A stretch of DNA of 64,000 bases from Mercurialis annua (taxonomy: Eukaryota; Streptophyta; Magnoliopsida; Malpighiales; Euphorbiaceae). This document shows positions 45,311 through 59,490 of the stretch, in pieces (the first letter of the stretch is position 1; each line of letters starts with the position of its first letter). The stretch is from assembly GCF_937616625.2 (NCBI RefSeq), contig NC_065571.1, positions 8,310,501-8,374,500 of the forward strand, read 5' to 3'. A program made the position numbers and the translations under genes. The notes under the pieces are model-generated. The model had not been told where the DNA came from. It saw only the letters and a list, made by a program, of their open reading frames with translations, and searched no databases.

Positions 45311-46545
45311 TTTTTTTTTGAGTCGCTAACGTATACTTTTATAGATATTGAGACATATGGTGTAATTTCCTCATATTTTTACCGTATTCACGAGGTGAAT
45401 TCTCTATTTTTCTTCAATCTAAATCGATTTTCTTGCATTTTCTTTCGTCTTCCACGTGGCAGTAAAGGGTACTGCAGCAGGAGTTTACTATTGTATTCAT
45501 CTTTTCACTTATTTTATTGGATATCTTTACTTTTTAAAATCCTCCAATTGGATTATGAACTATTTTTCTGTACAAATTAGTCACTTAATTTTAAAACTTG
45601 TATGATTATGATACTTTTGACAAATTGCTCTAAAAAAATAAAATAAAAATAGCTGCTTCCTTTCTTCTTCTTTTGTCCATTTTTTTCTTTTATATCACCA
45701 TATTATTATTTCGGATTTTTTATTGATCGATGACGGTTTTATTACTATTAAATTTAAATTATTTTGATAAATATAAATTTTATCTCAATTATGTTTTTAT
45801 TTACGATTTTTCAAAAACTTTTCTTTATAGATGATATATTTTCATTTATAGAATCAATAATATTATCAAGTACTTTCTGTATAAATACATTGATATATTT
45901 ATTTAAAGATTAAAAAGTTGATTAATGGTTTAAAATAACCATTAAATAAAGTGAACAAATTATTAGATTACATACTCATAGAACTATATCAACTCGATTG
46001 AAAAATAAATATTTTTTTTAATTATTTAATTAAATTTCTTTCTTTTATACTTCTTAAATATATTTTTTATATAATCTTTGACTTGTACTTTTATTTTGAT
46101 TAATGAAATATTTATCATTGTCAACCAAAAAAATTGAATAATATAAAACTTAATTAAAATTTTACTATATAAAACTATATTTGAAAATATTAAAATAGAA
46201 TATTAACACTATAAGAAGAAGAACAATTGATTTTGGTAAAATACAAAGTTCAAACAGTGAGTTTGTATATTTTAAAAAAGTTAAGAGGCTAATACACAAT
46301 TAGCATTCTGTTTGGTTGATGAATAGGTGAGAGATAAACACAAACCGAAATTAAAAGTTATCTATGCAGATTCGAATATTTTATTTTATTTTCATGAAAA
46401 TTAAAAGAAAATCTCATACACATGTAAGCTTATACAACTTGGCATTGTTCATATATTTTCTTGAGATGTAATTATTTCAATTTTCTTGTTACAGGATTAG
46501 TTTTAATTTTTGATTTGTGTGGGCAGTAATTATATGTAGGTAGCC
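45311..46545. other. Upstream region of the CDP-DAG synthase gene
   Basis: AT-rich sequence without a gene. The last part before the ATG at 46546 may contain leader exon and intron sequence: TTGTTACAG near 46490 and GTGGGCAG near 46526 look like splice acceptors. No TATA box could be assigned with confidence. Confidence 0.4.
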
Positions 46546-49500
46546 ATGTCTATACACAAGCAGGAGCATAATACAAGCTCACCGTCAACGCCTAGAGTTC
46601 GCCATCGCCGGCGTTCTAATGAGGTAATTTTCAGTTTTCAGGAATTCTCTGATGAAATTTAGGTTAGAGTTAATCAAGTATTTAATTGCGTAGTTGGCTG
46701 TTTTGTTCTGATGAGAAGATTTCTGATGTGTTATTAGTGTTTATTTGTTTTATTGTAAACTGAGTAGCATAGACACTTCATTCAATCTTACATTTTCCGT
46801 ATTGTAAATGTTCCGGAAATTTGGCGTTTCGGACAGGAAACTTCACTTTTAACATAGAAAATCTTAAAATAGTAAATAACATTGTTTCGTCGTATTAGTG
46901 TTCAAGTGTCTCGTTTTTCCGTATGCGCATCCGTGCTATATGTAGAGATATCTTGTGATTTTTATACATTGTTTTTGGGGATATGCAGGTTCCTAATGAG
47001 ACGAGCAGATCGAATGGCAATTACTTGCTCACTAATGACCGAGATAAATACAAATCAATGTTAATCCGAGCTCACTCGTCTTTATGGATGCTTGGGGGAT
47101 TTCTGCTCAGTCTTTACATGGGGCATCTTTACATTTGGGCAGCGGTTGTTGTTATCCAGATATTTATGGCAAAAGAGCTATTCCATCTTCTCAGAAGAGC
47201 TCATGAAGATAGGCGTCTTCCTGGTTTTAGGCTTTTGAATTGGTGAGACGCGCATGTTTTACTTAATTTGGCGTTGAACAAAATGAAAGTGAAAGTGTAG
47301 GCGTAGCATCATTTTTGACAACATGAATTTTATTGATATGTCTATGTGACCACAATGTAGCAGTTTTTTTGTTTGTTTGTTTGTTGCAGGCACTTCTTTT
47401 TCACAGCAATGCTTTTTGTGTATGGCCGTATAATCAGTCAACGACTTGTCAACACAGTAACTTCAGATAAATTCTTATACAAGCTTGTTGGTGGCTTGGT
47501 TAAGTATCAGATGGCTATTTGCTACTTTTTGTATATTGCAGGTTTGAGAATTTACCACCTCAGTTCTTATTCCAGTATTTATTAATGTTGTATGTACCTC
47601 CTTGGTATTCAGAGAGATCATTCTTGATGTTGCAATGGTTAAATAAAATATGCTGTCTTTGATCTGTCAGGTTTTATGTGGTTCATTCTTACGTTGAAGA
47701 AGAAGATGTACAAGTATCAATTCAGCCAATATGCTTGGACGCATATGATTTTGATTATAGTATTTACGCAGTCTGCTTTCACTGTAGCCAACATTTTTGA
47801 AGGGATATTCTGGTAACACGAGTTTTATTGTAATCCTACATTGTCATGTTTAGCTAGTTGATACGAAATCTATATTGCCCGAGTATTCATTATTCTCTTA
47901 CCTGCTACATGTAATGGCTCAAATTGGCAGTCTTTCAATTAAATTGAAAAGTACTTAAAATGAATACCATTAGTATAATTCTTAATTGCAAGGGAGTGAA
48001 TCTATCGAATCTGAGTGTTTCAAAGATTATTTAGATATAAAGGTATCTCATTTCTCCTTTTGATTCTGAACACCAGTTATACAGCAGTTCGATCTACTTA
48101 TCCATTTGTAGTTAACTGATACAATGCTAGTTCTTTCTTCCTCCAGTTATCTTTCTTGAACTTCCATAATGTTTGAGAACTCGTGATGCATATGCAGGTT
48201 TCTTCTACCAGCATCTCTTATTGCTATCAATGATATTGCTGCCTATTTCTTTGGTTTCTTTTTCGGGAAAACGCCTTTGATTAAGTTATCTCCAAAGAAA
48301 ACATGGGAGGGTTTCATTGGAGCATCAGTTGCAACAATGATTTCAGCATTTGTGGTAAGCATCATCCATTCCTCAATTGACGGTTGGTACACTGTTAAAG
48401 AATCGGACAATAATATTGTTAGTGATAACTAATAAGTAATCATAAAGTATGCTAGCTATAGCTGTACTAGTGGCTTGATTACAATTCTCTACAAAAATTT
48501 ATGTCATTTTTTGGCTTCAGAGCAATGTTATTAGGCTAATAAAGGATTTGAGCAGTAGGGAGTATGTTTTTGTGTTTATTTTCTGTTGTTTGGTTGAAAT
48601 ATTATGATATTTTGTATAATGTAAATTTCCAGAGAAACTGAGCTGATTCTGTAATACCAGCTAGTTCGAATATGCTAAGTTGCTAACTTCACTATTTCCC
48701 AGTTGCAAAAAACTAGTAATTTGATAAAATTGTTAAATTATTTACCTTTTACAATTCTTACCACATCTAACGATTTAATTTATTTCTATCGTATGCCAAT
48801 CAGTTAGCAAACATACTGGGGCGTTTCCAGTGGCTGACATGTCCAAGGAAGGTAAATCACTCAAGAGAAAATTACTGCTGTTTTATGAAATTTTCTTAGG
48901 CTATTTCATATGTTTCTAATATGGTTGGAACCTTGCAGGACTTATCAACAGGGTGGCTTCAGTGCGATCCTGGTCCACTATTTACACCGGAGCATTATTC
49001 CTTACCAGGATGGGTGCCTGATTGGGTGAGTGAAAAGATCAATGTAGATAATTTCAAGATTCTTAACCATGTTTTATAACAAGTGTGAATGACATGACTC
49101 TTTTATGCATACGATAATTTTTTTCTAACATGTAGATAGTTTATCACTTTCAAAAATATTTAGTTCAAAGCATCCTCGCTTCTGTTTGGTTTGACAGACT
49201 GAATGAAACAATTCCAAGCCAACAATCCTTTGTTAATTTTGGTCGAGCACAAATTTGTGCTTCATTCTTGTTTCCTGTATCTATGAATGGTTCAATGTTA
49301 GATTTCTCATTGAAGTGCACTTGCACTCTTAACTATATGTTAACCTGGATTATTCTGTATGCTTGAAATGTTTGAATACAGCATATTGTTTTATTTCTCT
49401 AATTAGAGTTTAAAATTTGATGGATGTGCTTGCAGTTTCCTTGGAAAGAGTTATCGATTTTGCCGGTGCAATGGCATGCTTTATGTTTGGGTTTATTTGC

Positions 49501-50142
49501 CTCAATTATAGCACCTTTTGGGGGCTTCTTTGCTAGTGGTTTCAAGAGAGCTTTTAAGGTCAAGGTAATAAGCTGGTCAATAGCTATGTGGATATTTCTT
49601 TAACTTTTCCGAATGCTAACGTTCAATCTCTCTCTTTTGTCTCTTCCTCAAACTTAGGATTTTGGGGATAGCATACCTGGACATGGAGGTTTTACCGATA
49701 GAATGGACTGTCAGGTAAACTGCTGCAATTCTTCGATAGTCTTTCATCTTTTCGTTTTATATTGCATATGCCTTTAATCTCTCTGTTATTTATACTCCTC
49801 GGACAATAGAGTTTTAACAGTTTTATTTCTCGTGTCAAATTGCTTACTGCAGATGATAATGGCGGTTTTTGCCTATATCTATCATCAGTCATTCATTGTT
49901 CCACAAGACTATTCAGTTGATATGATTATGGATCAGGTAGGCCTAAAACCATGTCCTTTGTTACTTATTTTAGGCTTGAATTAAGAGATGACGCAAAAGA
50001 AATTTGCTTGCCACCTGGCATGAAAAAAATTATCTCAAAATTTCTTGTGTAGATAATGGGAAGCCTTACTCTGGAGGAACAGCAAGCTTTATATACGAAA
50101 TTAGGGCAGATTTTCAGAGAGAGACAATGGGGACTAAATTGA
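46546..50142 (+). CDS. CDS1: Phosphatidate cytidylyltransferase (CDP-diacylglycerol synthase)
   Basis: Eleven exons join in frame: 46546-46623, 46989-47242, 47390-47541, 47671-47812, 48198-48354, 48804-48851, 48939-49025, 49436-49564, 49658-49714, 49853-49936 and 50053-50142, giving 425 residues, the usual size of eukaryotic-type plant enzymes. It converts phosphatidic acid and CTP to CDP-diacylglycerol for phosphatidylinositol and phosphatidylglycerol synthesis, in the endoplasmic reticulum for this type. The CDP-DAG synthase signature spans residues 340-366: [11 protein letters not shown], then PGHGG and [17 protein letters not shown] and [12 protein letters not shown] are further conserved blocks. 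Several hydrophobic membrane segments are visible (for example [13 protein letters not shown]). The arginine-rich N-terminus ([10 protein letters not shown]) is normal for the family and argues against a plastid form. Confidence 0.95.
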
Positions 50143-50832
50143 AGTTCTATAAGACGATTGTTTATCCCGCTCGCTACAGCTTATGGTGTAATGTCGTGTT
50201 TCTTGTGAACATCAACCGAGTAGAAACAGGTGATGGGGGGAAGATTAGGTAGGAACTTTTTATGTTTTCTTCAATTGAGTGTTCTTGATTTGTTGTTTAG
50301 CCAACATTTTCCAGTTATATGCTGTCAAATATTCCAACCTTTGTAAATTATTAGCTCAGCTGGGATTTCCCCGTCCCTTCATATGACTACTTTTTGTGAA
50401 GAAATGTACTCAAGTCGACTGTACTATAATTATCATGTCAAAAAGAAAATGAAAAATATTGACTTTGGTTTCTTTTCTTGTTATATTGATTAAATTACTA
50501 TCATCTGTCGATTTTTTTATTTTTTTTGTATTTTAAAAAAATTAGTACTTTTTTCATTTCAATTATTAAAAAAATTCAATGTTAGGAAGCAAATAACAAT
50601 TTTTTGTTATTTTCTTGAGCTTATTGATAATGTATTTGAAAATTTGGTAGCTTCAGTTCTATGAAATGTTTTTAATGTAAAACCTGCACTTCTTCCCTAT
50701 AGAAATACAAAGTTTACACTCTCATTCTCCACAATTGTTAGCCTAGGAATCAAAATTTTGAGAATCGAAAACTCTATAATGCTTCTTCTACATAACCGTT
50801 TGTGGTAGTAGTACGGAGTATGCCTTCATATC
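50143..50832. other. Convergent 3' flanks of CDS1 and TIG
   Basis: The two genes end toward each other with 690 bases between stop codons. The sequence is AT-rich in the middle and should contain both 3' untranslated regions. No other feature is supported. Confidence 0.6.
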
Positions 50833-53800
50833 TCACCTGGTTATATGTTGAATTTCCGAATGCTCGCGCAACCATTCAAGCACCTTTGCTCCCTCTAGTA
50901 TCTCTTGCACCTATCAAGAGTACACAAATTCCTCATCAGAAGTTCCATGGCAAGAGTTGATTGGGAGATAAAATGTGTAAAACGAATATTTGATTATGAG
51001 CCAAACTTAGGCGGGTTCGGGCCAGGTCTAACCAGCTCCGACTCTTTTAGATGCAAGTTCGATTCCGGTCCCCAAATTTGGCCTTTTAAATTGAATCTAT
51101 GCGGATCGAATAGATCTTTTCGAGTTTCCGTGGGATTTTAATGAAAAATAAAAATTCAAATCCATCCGTAAAAATATGGCTAATGTGGGTTGAACTGGGC
51201 GGGATTGATAGTAAAATTACTTATCCATGGCGGGTGCTCGGTCTATTAAACAGGTCTAATTAGGATGAACTCCTCCCTTACAAATGAAAAGTAAAGCTAA
51301 ACTGAATGGCCTTCCACTCTCCATGAGTGCAGCACTTACTCTAAAATATATTTCCAAGATACTATAACAGTTAAGACAGTCTGAGAGTTGCCTGGAGGGC
51401 TCATTGCAAAGACAAAGAAATGGTCAAAATATGGAAAGTTAATGAATTTGCAACTGTACTAACCTGATCCTTCACGTTCGCCTCGTCGTATTCTTGTTTG
51501 TGGCGTTTGAATTCAGCAACCGAGTTCTCAACTTCTTTGACAAGTTCCTCCGTTGAGAACTGCATTAAAATGCGAAAACAAATGCATTGAGAGCTTATCA
51601 AACAGTTGAAAAGTTGAAATAAAACATTCAAAAGACAACTGTGGAAAAGCTACTGTCAACTGTTAAATTTCAAATAACAGCTCATAATGGTAACAACTGA
51701 ATCAAACAATAACCTCGTTATGGGACCATAAAGTACCACAAGGTGAGCAAATTTTATCACATATCAGATTGTAATAAGAGAGAATATGTTAACCCTTTAT
51801 TTGGTTCAATTCTAGTTTAAAATTCAATTCATTTGGAAATGAATTCACATAAACACGACCCATTTTACCAAACTTAAAAATAATTACGACATGAATGTCT
51901 GAATAAATCAAACACAATTATATTCATTTACATATAAATTCCACAAAATTTTGTGGAATTCATTTGATCCAAAACGCATGATAAGTGAACATCTATACCT
52001 GAAGATTTTCACGTCTGAATATGTCTCCAACTGCCAGATTTTGTTTTATCACTTTTGAAATGTTCTCCTTTTGGTTTTCTAGGTACTCATTAACAGCCGT
52101 CGGACCAGATAGAGTTGCCAGCTGTTGCTCGTTCAGTTTCATATTTGCCTGCACCAGAGGAATGCAGATAGAATTAGTGCTATGCAAATGTGCATACCCA
52201 CAGAGACTAGCAGCCATATCAGTCCACAAAAAATAAACTCGAAAATCAAGGAATCAACCTGGATTTGGAGAAGTCTAGCTCCATAAAGCTGTCTACCTTG
52301 TTCTTCAAACATGGATTTAGGAATGTCAACCTCCACCATCTGAAAACAAGTTGAAACATTAATACATCAAAAACTCGAATTCTGGAGCAGAATGGAAAAT
52401 CTATGTAGAGACAACCAACGATCACGCCAATGGTCCATACAGCACATTGCTAATAATGATTAAGAAAGCCTTATGTGAGATTGTAGAAAAAACAATCCCC
52501 AGCTGGCACAAGATCTAAAAATCGGGAGATTAACTAATTCTAGGAATTGCCACTTCCGAGAATAATTGTAACCTTGCAAAGCTGTTCAAGAATTGCATTA
52601 TCAGTTGCCTGGTCTTTTGCTGCTTTCTCCGCATCTAAGCATATCTGCAACAGTGATTCCTTGACCTAGAATTTAAAAGCAGGTTCTTGATGAGTTGAAT
52701 TGAGATGAATCCAACGCGTAAGTATGTACACTAAAAGATTTTATGTAAGGATTACCTGCTGTAAAGTGGTGCACCCAGGGAATAGTTTGTCAGCAAGGGA
52801 GTCGTCCAATTCGGGCATAACTCTGTAAAATAGTTCATTGCATTGAACCTGAAATGGAAAATGCAAGTCATGAACATATAAAATACAGTCTGAAGCAAGC
52901 AGGCATTTATTTCAGCAGAATAAAAGGAAAAATCTTGGGTTTTTGTGAAAACAGTTTCTAAATATCCTTCTTTCTGATGATTCTGAAAGCTGTTAACTTA
53001 CATGTAAATTTGCAATTTAGATGCAAAATAGAACGTTGAAGCAAGCTTTAAAGTCAAACAAAGTAAAAGAACAAGATGACTAGCCGGCTAGGGAGGTACT
53101 TGCTCCAGAAATTGAATAAAAATTCAAAAAAATAAAATAAGGCATGGAAATTAAATTAATACAGAATTACAGATGGTGACTCACAGTAAACTGAGCATGA
53201 ACACCCCGAAGATTTTTTTGGCTCCATGATTCAGGAAACACAAGCGGGAACGACTTTGTTTCACCTCGTTGAATTCCAATTAAAGAATCACGAAAACCAG
53301 GGAGTACTGTATCCCCATCCTCTGTATCGAAGTGAAAACCTGCACAGAAATGGCATTGGGATTGAATTGTCAATAAACTAGGAACTTCTACTCGTTATTA
53401 AATATTCTTAAAAAATATTTAAAATTGCATCAGCATAATACAATATGGGAATTAGAAGGCTAAATACAGCAGAGCTATATAAAACAGTTATACCATCATG
53501 GCATCATTCCTGGCCAGATCCCTGAATTTTCTAAAACTTCAAGTCAAGGACTAGCAGACAATATAATAGGAGAAATCCATCAATTTACGCATTTTCAATT
53601 TTCGACAGTTTCACATCAATTATGGGTATGATATGTTTCTAGGAATTCCAAAATGTATAGAAATGACTATATAACATAAGATCAAGCATATATTGCCAAA
53701 CCTTTACTCTCTGCATCTGGGATATTTTGAACACTTGATTTATCATCAGACTTTGTAGCTGAAATATCAATCACAACAACATCGCCAACCTGTGGAAGTT

Positions 53801-56155
53801 TTAATATAAATTGTCAGCCTAATGTAACAAACAGGGAAGGTAAAAATAAACGCAACCTTCAGATTTCAAGGTACTCATATGATATTAGAGCCTAAAAAAG
53901 GTTCAGTTCTGACCACTAATTAAAATGAAAGTTTATCGAAAAAGACTAATTATTGATTGGATTAGTCATCAATCATTTGGCATAATTGGCACTAATTTTT
54001 GTAGCCTATTCACTATGTACCACTACAAAGTTATAAGTTTTACTAGTTACTGACGTATAAACTTCTTCCCAGAAGACAAACACACCGAGAATTTATCAAG
54101 TGAGATTCTTTTATGCAATGGAGTTCAATATGCCAAATATTATTTCAATTACCACAAATTTGTACATATAAATTCTAGACATTAGCTATAATTATGATTA
54201 ATAGTCTAATACATTGTATCAAGGTTATAAATGAAAAGCATTTTCAGAGAGAGCCAGGATTATAAAATTTGGCATTAGAAATGCATAACTTCCTCTTCAT
54301 TCTTTTAGTGCAAAACAACACTCGAAAAAGAACAGTGTACATGCTGTTGATTATCTATCAAACATATTCACAGCATATTGTTTAGACAAGCCTGTGAAAG
54401 CTGTCACAATAGAGTGCGCGCTTAGATAAATATTACAACTCAATTCTTTTTGGATTTACTCCATCCAAGTTCTTTTTAAGGAAATAACATTGCCATGAAG
54501 CTTTAAACCCATCAAATTTTGAAATTGAAGAGAAAAGTAGAAAATAGAACTTAAACATTTTTCACCTGTAGTCCTCTGTCAGTTACGACTTTCAGGGCAC
54601 TGAGGGCTTTATGTCGGCGCCTTAATTCTTTTTCAGAAGCGATCTGTGCGTCAATATCACTATCTATTTCAACAACAATCTTCAGGTTTTTGTATCCATT
54701 ATCCGGGACCCATTTGACTTCAGGAACCACATCAACAATAACGTCGTACCTGGACCATAAGTCCTTTCAAAGAGCAGTTCCATAAATCGTATGGATTGCA
54801 ATTTAGTAACACATACCTTCCAACTCCTTAAATAATACCTTTTACTTTAACAGTATGTATTTTTCAAATCTACCCGAAGTATATATAATTGGGTAAGTAG
54901 AAGATAGAAAAAACCTGAGAATGTTGAGAGAAGAATAAGTCTTCTCCATTTCAGAGAATCTGGTTGCTATGCGAACTGAGTCCCTCAAAGCCCTTCCAGT
55001 CACCTAAGAAACAGAAGACCAATAGCAATAAGATGATAGTTCTCTAGTAAAATGCATAAATTTGACGTAATACTTCCACAATGCAGCATCTGGTGAAATA
55101 AGAGAGGTATATTTTCGATTTATTGCAGGGAAGAACAGTAATGAAAGAAACTGCAGTAGATTAGATGGACTAAAAAAATGTTCAAGCTTCAAAACAAACT
55201 TTTTGACAATTAATGCGCCATGTTATGCGTTAGGCATAAATCGATTCCTAAAATTCAAAGGCAATTTACTACAAAATGCATAAACATGTCCATCCGGGAT
55301 TGTTCATTGATCATTTAATGCTCATGGAGCAATTTTGGAGCTTCTGCTTAAAACTTACGCATACATACGGAACCAAATTTCAACTCCTTCTAAAACATAA
55401 GAACTTATAATCTAAGTAAGCAACAACTTGAACATACCGAATTCATGGCATGTGGAAGTGTCCTCTTCAATACAGATTCAACAGTAGCCTTATGAATATT
55501 TTCCTTGCCAACATAACCTACAAGAATACTCTCCGGAACATTCTTCCCAGGTCGAAATCCAGGAACCTGCAATCCCAAACAAACTTTTACGAAATCATTC
55601 GTCTTTTTCCTAATCTTTACCAACATAAATAACCAAACAACAGCACACCATTACATTTTCCAAAAAGAAAATTGCTTAAATTGAACTTACCTTAGCTTCC
55701 TTCATGAATTCTTTCATCACCCTTCCGTAACATTGATCGCATACAGCCGAAGGAACCTCAACAGACAACCTCAACTGCACAAAAAAATAATACAAAAACC
55801 TCAAGAATTGAACATTCATAACTTCAAATTAATGAAATGTGAAAAATTTACTGACTCTTGAATTGGGTTCTGGAGACTCAGTGACTTTAATGTCAGCTGG
55901 AAGCTTATCTTTTTCGGGTCCGTAGTCCAGAGAAGTTGACGGAGACGGTGACGCAGATTTACGAGCACAGACAACCGTTGGATTATGGGTTTGGCGGGAA
56001 ATTAACGAAATTTTCTGAGAATTTAATGAACTGGTATCGAATTGTAAGAAATGGGGTTTAAGATTAATAGAAAAAAGTGATGGATTTTGAAGAAATTGAG
56101 GGGTTTGGTGTTTGGAATTTAGAAGGCCTGTTCTCAACCTTATACAAAGCTCCAT
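50833..56155 (-). CDS. TIG: Trigger factor-like chaperone, plastid (TIG)
   Basis: Thirteen exons join in frame: 56155-55856, 55774-55691, 55566-55438, 55003-54915, 54749-54566, 53789-53702, 53339-53185, 52848-52756, 52665-52573, 52339-52259, 52148-51999, 51559-51464 and 50910-50833, giving 539 residues. Trigger factors bind the ribosome exit tunnel and assist nascent chains. Residues 1-~75 are Ser-, Thr- and Arg-rich, as in a chloroplast transit peptide. The ribosome-docking motif GFRPGKNVP is at 131-139. The FKBP-type middle domain is at ~263-345 (VGDVVVIDISATKS, GFRDSLIGIQRGE). The C-terminal chaperone arms follow, ending in VQEILEGAKVLEWLREHSEI. The exon 1 donor (AGA|GTCAGT) is weak but is the only one that keeps frame. 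The last intron is long (553 bases). Confidence 0.93.
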
Positions 56156-56992
56156 TTTTGTCTGAAGTAAAAACTGGTTATCAACGGAAATATATGGATA
56201 TGGTAATGGAACTGGAAGTATGGAACTTACAAAATTGATAGAACTATCTTCACAAAATTACAGAAAGGCTCCTAAATGTTTACACAACTTTACTTTATGT
56301 CCCTCTTCTTTTAAAATTAATTATCTTAGCTTCTACTTCAATTCATTTATTTTTATTTTTATTTTTCAGTTTTTCTTTGAGTAGAATTTCATTTTCACTT
56401 TTCATTTTATTTTTTTTCATTGTTAAAAATAATAGTACTTCCTCCGTCAAATAAGTGATTTACACAAACACAAACATTATAAAAATAATTAATTAAATGG
56501 GTTAAAAACTAATTTTTATTCATCTTTTCAATTTTTTTTACATAATTTCTAAATATATAACTAGTATTTTAATGATTACTTTTTTATCTGATGTAGGAAT
56601 TTTTTTTTTTAATAATTGAAGAAGGTCAACATTTGTGAAAAAAATTGAACTAACGATCTAGTAAATTGTTATCAAACACCTATACCATTTGACTGCAACT
56701 GATTGTAATAATATTTTATTATTTAAAACAATATAATTAAATACCATTTAAAATGAATTTGGGTAGATTTATCAAATTTGAAAGTTACTAGTATAATATT
56801 AAAAACGGCATTGGTAATTTGTAGAAACAGATAAAAACGAGCGCGAAGGAACATATAAAACGACGTAGTTGTATAAACATAAAACGCAGTATAAAAAGAC
56901 AGAGGTCCTTCTTTTAAAAAATCAGAGCCCATAAAAAACCGAGATAACGGGTTCTCGGAGCGAGACGGTAAAAGAACCAACAGAACAAAACT
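56156..56992. promoter_or_regulatory. Divergent promoter region between TIG and the small protein gene
   Basis: The 837 bases between the two ATGs must hold both promoters. TACTTCCTCCGTCAAATAAGTG near 56439 resembles a decayed Stowaway terminal repeat. The side next to 56993 becomes richer in G and C, as expected of a leader. No individual element could be assigned. Confidence 0.45.
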
Positions 56993-58746
56993 ATGGAAGG
57001 CGTAGGCTCCAGATTGGGCCGCTCGTCGTCTCGTTACGGCCCATCAGCAACCACCGTGTTCAACGGTCCGGTGAGAAAATGGAAGAAGAAGTGGGTCCAC
57101 GTAAGTCCCACCACTTCTACCACCGGTAACCGCCACAATTCTCACTCTAACAGCCGCTTCAACAACAACAGCAGCAGTAGCAACTCTCGTCTCGTCCTTT
57201 GCCGGTGGACCCCTCTCTCCTCTTCCGCCTCCACCGCCGCTGCCGGAGTAGATAACTCAGCTTCCCCTGAGGAGCCTCCGAAACGGAAGTTCCGTTACAC
57301 TCCGGTGAGTGTGTAAAATTTTGGTCTTTGTTGGTTGCTTAGGGTTTCTATATGTGAAGTTAGTAAAGTCTTGGTTTTGAGTAAATGGGTAGGTTTTGAT
57401 TTGGGTTAAGTGAGTTGGGTTTGGTTAACTGGTTCGATTGAGCATGATTTTGATTTTGATTTTTTTTTTTGGTTCTTGAGCAAAGATTGGTGTACTAGAA
57501 GAGAAGAGAAAAGCGGCTAAAAAGGATGAGAATGAAAGTAATGAAGGTGTAACTAACCAATTGACTCCAATGGAAACTCCCAAGAATGATAGTGACTCTG
57601 AGACGAAGACTGAAAATCAGGTTTCAGTTATTTTAACTGTTCGTATTATTTTGTTGAATTATTTATGCATAAATTCACAGCTGATGATGCGAAAACCGGA
57701 GTTGGCCACGTCATTAACCTGTCAACGTGCAAATCCGGCTTCCAAATCATCAATTTTCACCGAATTCTCATTCAATATTCAATTTACCAAGAAATTGTAG
57801 TTGGTTGACATATTTATCAATTTTTGTAAAATGTGACTAAAACGTGTATTGGTGGTGAATTTATACGTAAATAATCCTATGTTTTTTTATTTCTGGCTTT
57901 CTAGTTGTTTATCTTTTTCATGGGATGGTTTTATGTTCTGATCATGAAGTTTCTTTAAACTTGCACAGTTCTGCTTAATACTGGAGAGTTAGTATTTTCT
58001 TTGGATTTGATGAGAAAAATACTAGTTTAATCATCGTCAGTAGATTTGTTCAAGATTTTACTTCTTTTTATTTTTATTTTACATGCTGATGCAAGGAATT
58101 CTTTTGTGTGTCGAAATATGGGAGTGTCTATCTCTTTTTATGTTTGTCTTGGTAGAAAATTACATGGAATCGGATCGAGTGAAATAAATTGACAGTTTTT
58201 TTTTTCATGTGCACAATTGTTCAAGATTTGGTGCATTCTCTCTCCTACTCTTGGCAACATAATGTAATAGTTCTTGATTTGTAATGTATCTCCTAATTTG
58301 TTATAGAAAAGAAAGTTTCTATGATTCTCTTAGTATCCTTTTCCCATTGATTCGATTTAGCTCTTCTAATAAAGAATTTATCCTTCGTTTTACATCCATT
58401 TGATTGTTGGCATAGTTTTCCGATTTGCCCTTTTTTTACCTTACTACCTTGGCAATTGATTACTGTTTGATGATATGTTCTCATAAGAATTTCCCGTAAG
58501 AGTAATAATTTTTCTCGTTATGAAAATGAAATGGAGAAATCATGTTTAAGAAATTAAATTTCAAATTGTCTGATCAAACTCGCTGAGCTGATGAGTGGAT
58601 TATCTGTGTTGCAGGATTCAAACATGAGTAATTTGGATCTGGGGTTGTGCTTGAAAGGCCATAATAATGACCATGATTCTGCTGATGAGAGTAATGGTGG
58701 TCAAGTTAAGAAATCAAGTTCAGGTGGCTTTTGGACACCCAGTTGA
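56993..58746 (+). CDS. Conserved small plant protein of unknown function
   Basis: Three exons join in frame: 56993-57304, 57486-57620 and 58615-58746, giving 192 residues. The N-terminus (MEGVGSRLGRSSSRYGPSAT) is followed by a basic-aromatic motif VRKWKKKWVHV at about residues 27-37. Then come a Ser/Asn-rich stretch, a short LCRWTPLSS segment, and PPKRKFRYTPIGVLEEKRKA across the first junction. The C-terminus is acidic and ends GGFWTPS. I recall related uncharacterised plant proteins with the KWKKKWVHV and FRYTP motifs. The sequence is largely disordered, lacks a signal peptide or membrane segment, and could be nuclear given its basic clusters. No biochemical role can be assigned. Its position between TIG and GrpE matches an unknown gene at the equivalent Arabidopsis position, from memory. 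Confidence 0.82.
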
Positions 58747-59490
58747 CATCAAACAGCTCTATTATTAGAGTCATCATGCTTAAATATCCTTAGTACTCTA
58801 TTGTAGGAGGAGCATCATTGCTTCTTACTGTAATTGTGATTTGTAATTTGTAATTGATGGTAGTAGACTCCGGTGGAGTTTATTGATGAATGTTTTAGGT
58901 TAGTTATTGGGATTGTACATAGTTGTTAACTTGTGATGTTTACCACTAGGGGTGGCGTGAATGAACGAGTCGAAACACTGTTAAATTTGATTCTAAATTC
59001 AAATTTCGACTCGAGTTCAATCTAATTTTATTTTAGAAGTTTAGTTCAATTGAGTATAGAACTTTAGGACTTGATTAATCCCAATGGTAATGGAGATGCT
59101 CTTAGATAAATATGGCCAATTTGAGATTGAACTTCATAAATAATGGCAATCTTACAGTTATGAGACCATGGTTAGGTTCTTCAGCAAAACATACAACAAT
59201 GTTTCTGGTTTTCCAACAAAACAAGCAAAAGTTCGCCAGCAAAAACCAAATTATATCATGAAGTTGTGTCCTACAAATCCATGCCTGGCAACATGAAACT
59301 TGTATCATAAGCTAAAAAGTAATGCTCAGTCGGCAGCATAATTTATGGCCGATAAGTATTAAAATATCGAGGACAAAAAAATTTAAGATCGTAATAGGCT
59401 ACTCTGGGAAGACGACATTACATTCCCTTTTTTCTTGTTTCTTGAAAAATGCAAAACTTGCAAAATCTATACCCTTGTCTTTAAACAGAT
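58747..59490. other. Convergent 3' flanks of the small protein gene and GrpE
   Basis: The two genes end toward each other 744 bases apart. Near 58950-59020, TAGGGGTGGCG followed by GAGTCGAAAC and TTCGACTCGAG looks like a fragment of the hAT MITE family seen at 11692-12140. Nothing else is supported. Confidence 0.5.

Noticed and set aside
50905..51141. 78-codon plus-strand frame
   Set aside because: It lies in the last TIG intron, overlapping the last exon on the other strand, and resembles degenerate repeat sequence.
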